From Candidatus Cloacimonadota bacterium (GTDB taxonomy: Bacteria; Cloacimonadota; Cloacimonadia; Cloacimonadales; WRIO01): a DNA stretch of 6,445 nucleotides. The translations under genes and the position numbers were made by a program. The notes beneath the pieces were generated by a model. The model had not been told where the DNA came from. It saw only the letters and a program-made list of their open reading frames with translations, and ran no database searches. The first letter of the stretch is position 1. Each line of letters begins with the position of its first letter. The stretch spans positions 1 through 6,445 of the forward strand of contig JALNXV010000215.1 of NCBI GenBank assembly GCA_023230175.1, given 5' to 3'. Shown one piece after another: positions 6,293-6,445 of the stretch.

Positions 6293-6445
6293 CTATGGAG
6301 ACTATGGCACCTATGGCGAGGACCGAACGGCAGGACCCTATGGAGCGGTTGGCTTCACTATGGAGACTATGGCACCTATGGCGAGGACCGAACGGCAGGA
6401 CCCTATGGAGCGGTTGGCTTCACTATGGAGACTATGGCACCTATG
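6293..6445 (+). repeat. 65-bp perfect tandem repeat array, 2.35 copies, cut by window edge
   Basis: Units run 6293-6357, 6358-6422 and 6423-6445 (partial). The two full units are identical and the partial one matches over its 23 bases. Each unit has CTATGG at offsets 1, 10, 19 and 46, that is at steps of 9, 9 and 27, so the unit looks built from 9-mers (seven of them plus 2 bp). By hand count 38 of 65 bases are G or C. No spacer separates the units. The array begins 4 bp after the stop of the epimerase gene and may continue past the right edge. No terminator for the operon is visible before it. Confidence 0.95.
6295..6445 (+). other. Open frame through the repeat array; coding status uncertain
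   Basis: From ATG at 6295 the frame is open to the window edge (50 codons). Because 65 is not a multiple of three, successive units are read in successive frames, and none of the three forward frames has a stop. One of them reads as tripeptides YGD-YGT-YGE-DRT-AGP-YGA-VGF. No Shine-Dalgarno precedes the ATG. It could be a repeat protein start, or simply a stop-free minisatellite. Confidence 0.25.

Noticed and set aside
6293..6445. CRISPR array
   Set aside because: The units are contiguous and identical with no unique spacers, and 65 bp is outside usual CRISPR repeat size.
1..6445. Insertion sequences, phage genes, tRNA or rRNA
   Set aside because: No transposase, integrase, terminal repeats, or RNA-gene-like stretches were seen on either strand.

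Overview
The window is bacterial, dense in genes and of medium GC. It holds the end of one membrane protein gene, a convergent transporter gene, a divergent control region, a tightly packed four-gene sugar-catabolism operon and the start of a tandem repeat array. The organism cannot be named from this stretch. The first gene matches a membrane-protein family I associate with anaerobic Firmicutes and relatives. The kinase is of the GQQHG xylulokinase type and Shine-Dalgarno sites are strong. An anaerobic, possibly gut-associated Firmicute or a Sphaerochaeta-like spirochaete would fit, but this is inference.

Layout. Positions 1-927 (+) hold the C-terminal 308 residues of a multi-pass membrane protein of the nucleoside-recognition (Gate) type, CD0519/CD1768-like, cut by the left edge. 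Positions 908-1801 (-) encode a DMT/EamA-type transporter whose 3' end overlaps that gene tail to tail by 20 bp. Positions 1802-1912 are a 111-bp divergent control region. Four genes on the + strand follow without gaps: an FGGY kinase (xylulokinase, 1913-3394), a LacI-type regulator (3391-4410), a Gfo/Idh/MocA oxidoreductase (4407-5450) and a sugar-phosphate isomerase/epimerase-type TIM barrel (5447-6289). All three junctions are 4-nt stop/start overlaps (ATGA, ATGA, TTGA), so one transcript with translational coupling is very likely. From 6293 to the right edge there is a perfect 65-bp tandem repeat, 2.35 copies seen.

How the genes may work together. The kinase, dehydrogenase and epimerase/isomerase form a plausible set for taking an uncommon sugar, polyol or sugar acid to a ketose that is phosphorylated and passed to the pentose phosphate pathway. 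The LacI protein is the likely local sensor. The divergent DMT exporter/importer may be co-regulated from the shared intergenic region, but nothing in the sequence proves this. No dedicated sugar importer is visible.

The most unusual items are the 65-bp repeat array, which is stop-free in all three forward frames and has an internal 9-bp rhythm; the kinase-regulator-dehydrogenase-epimerase cassette with unknown substrate; and an apparent drop in GC between the kinase and the three genes behind it.
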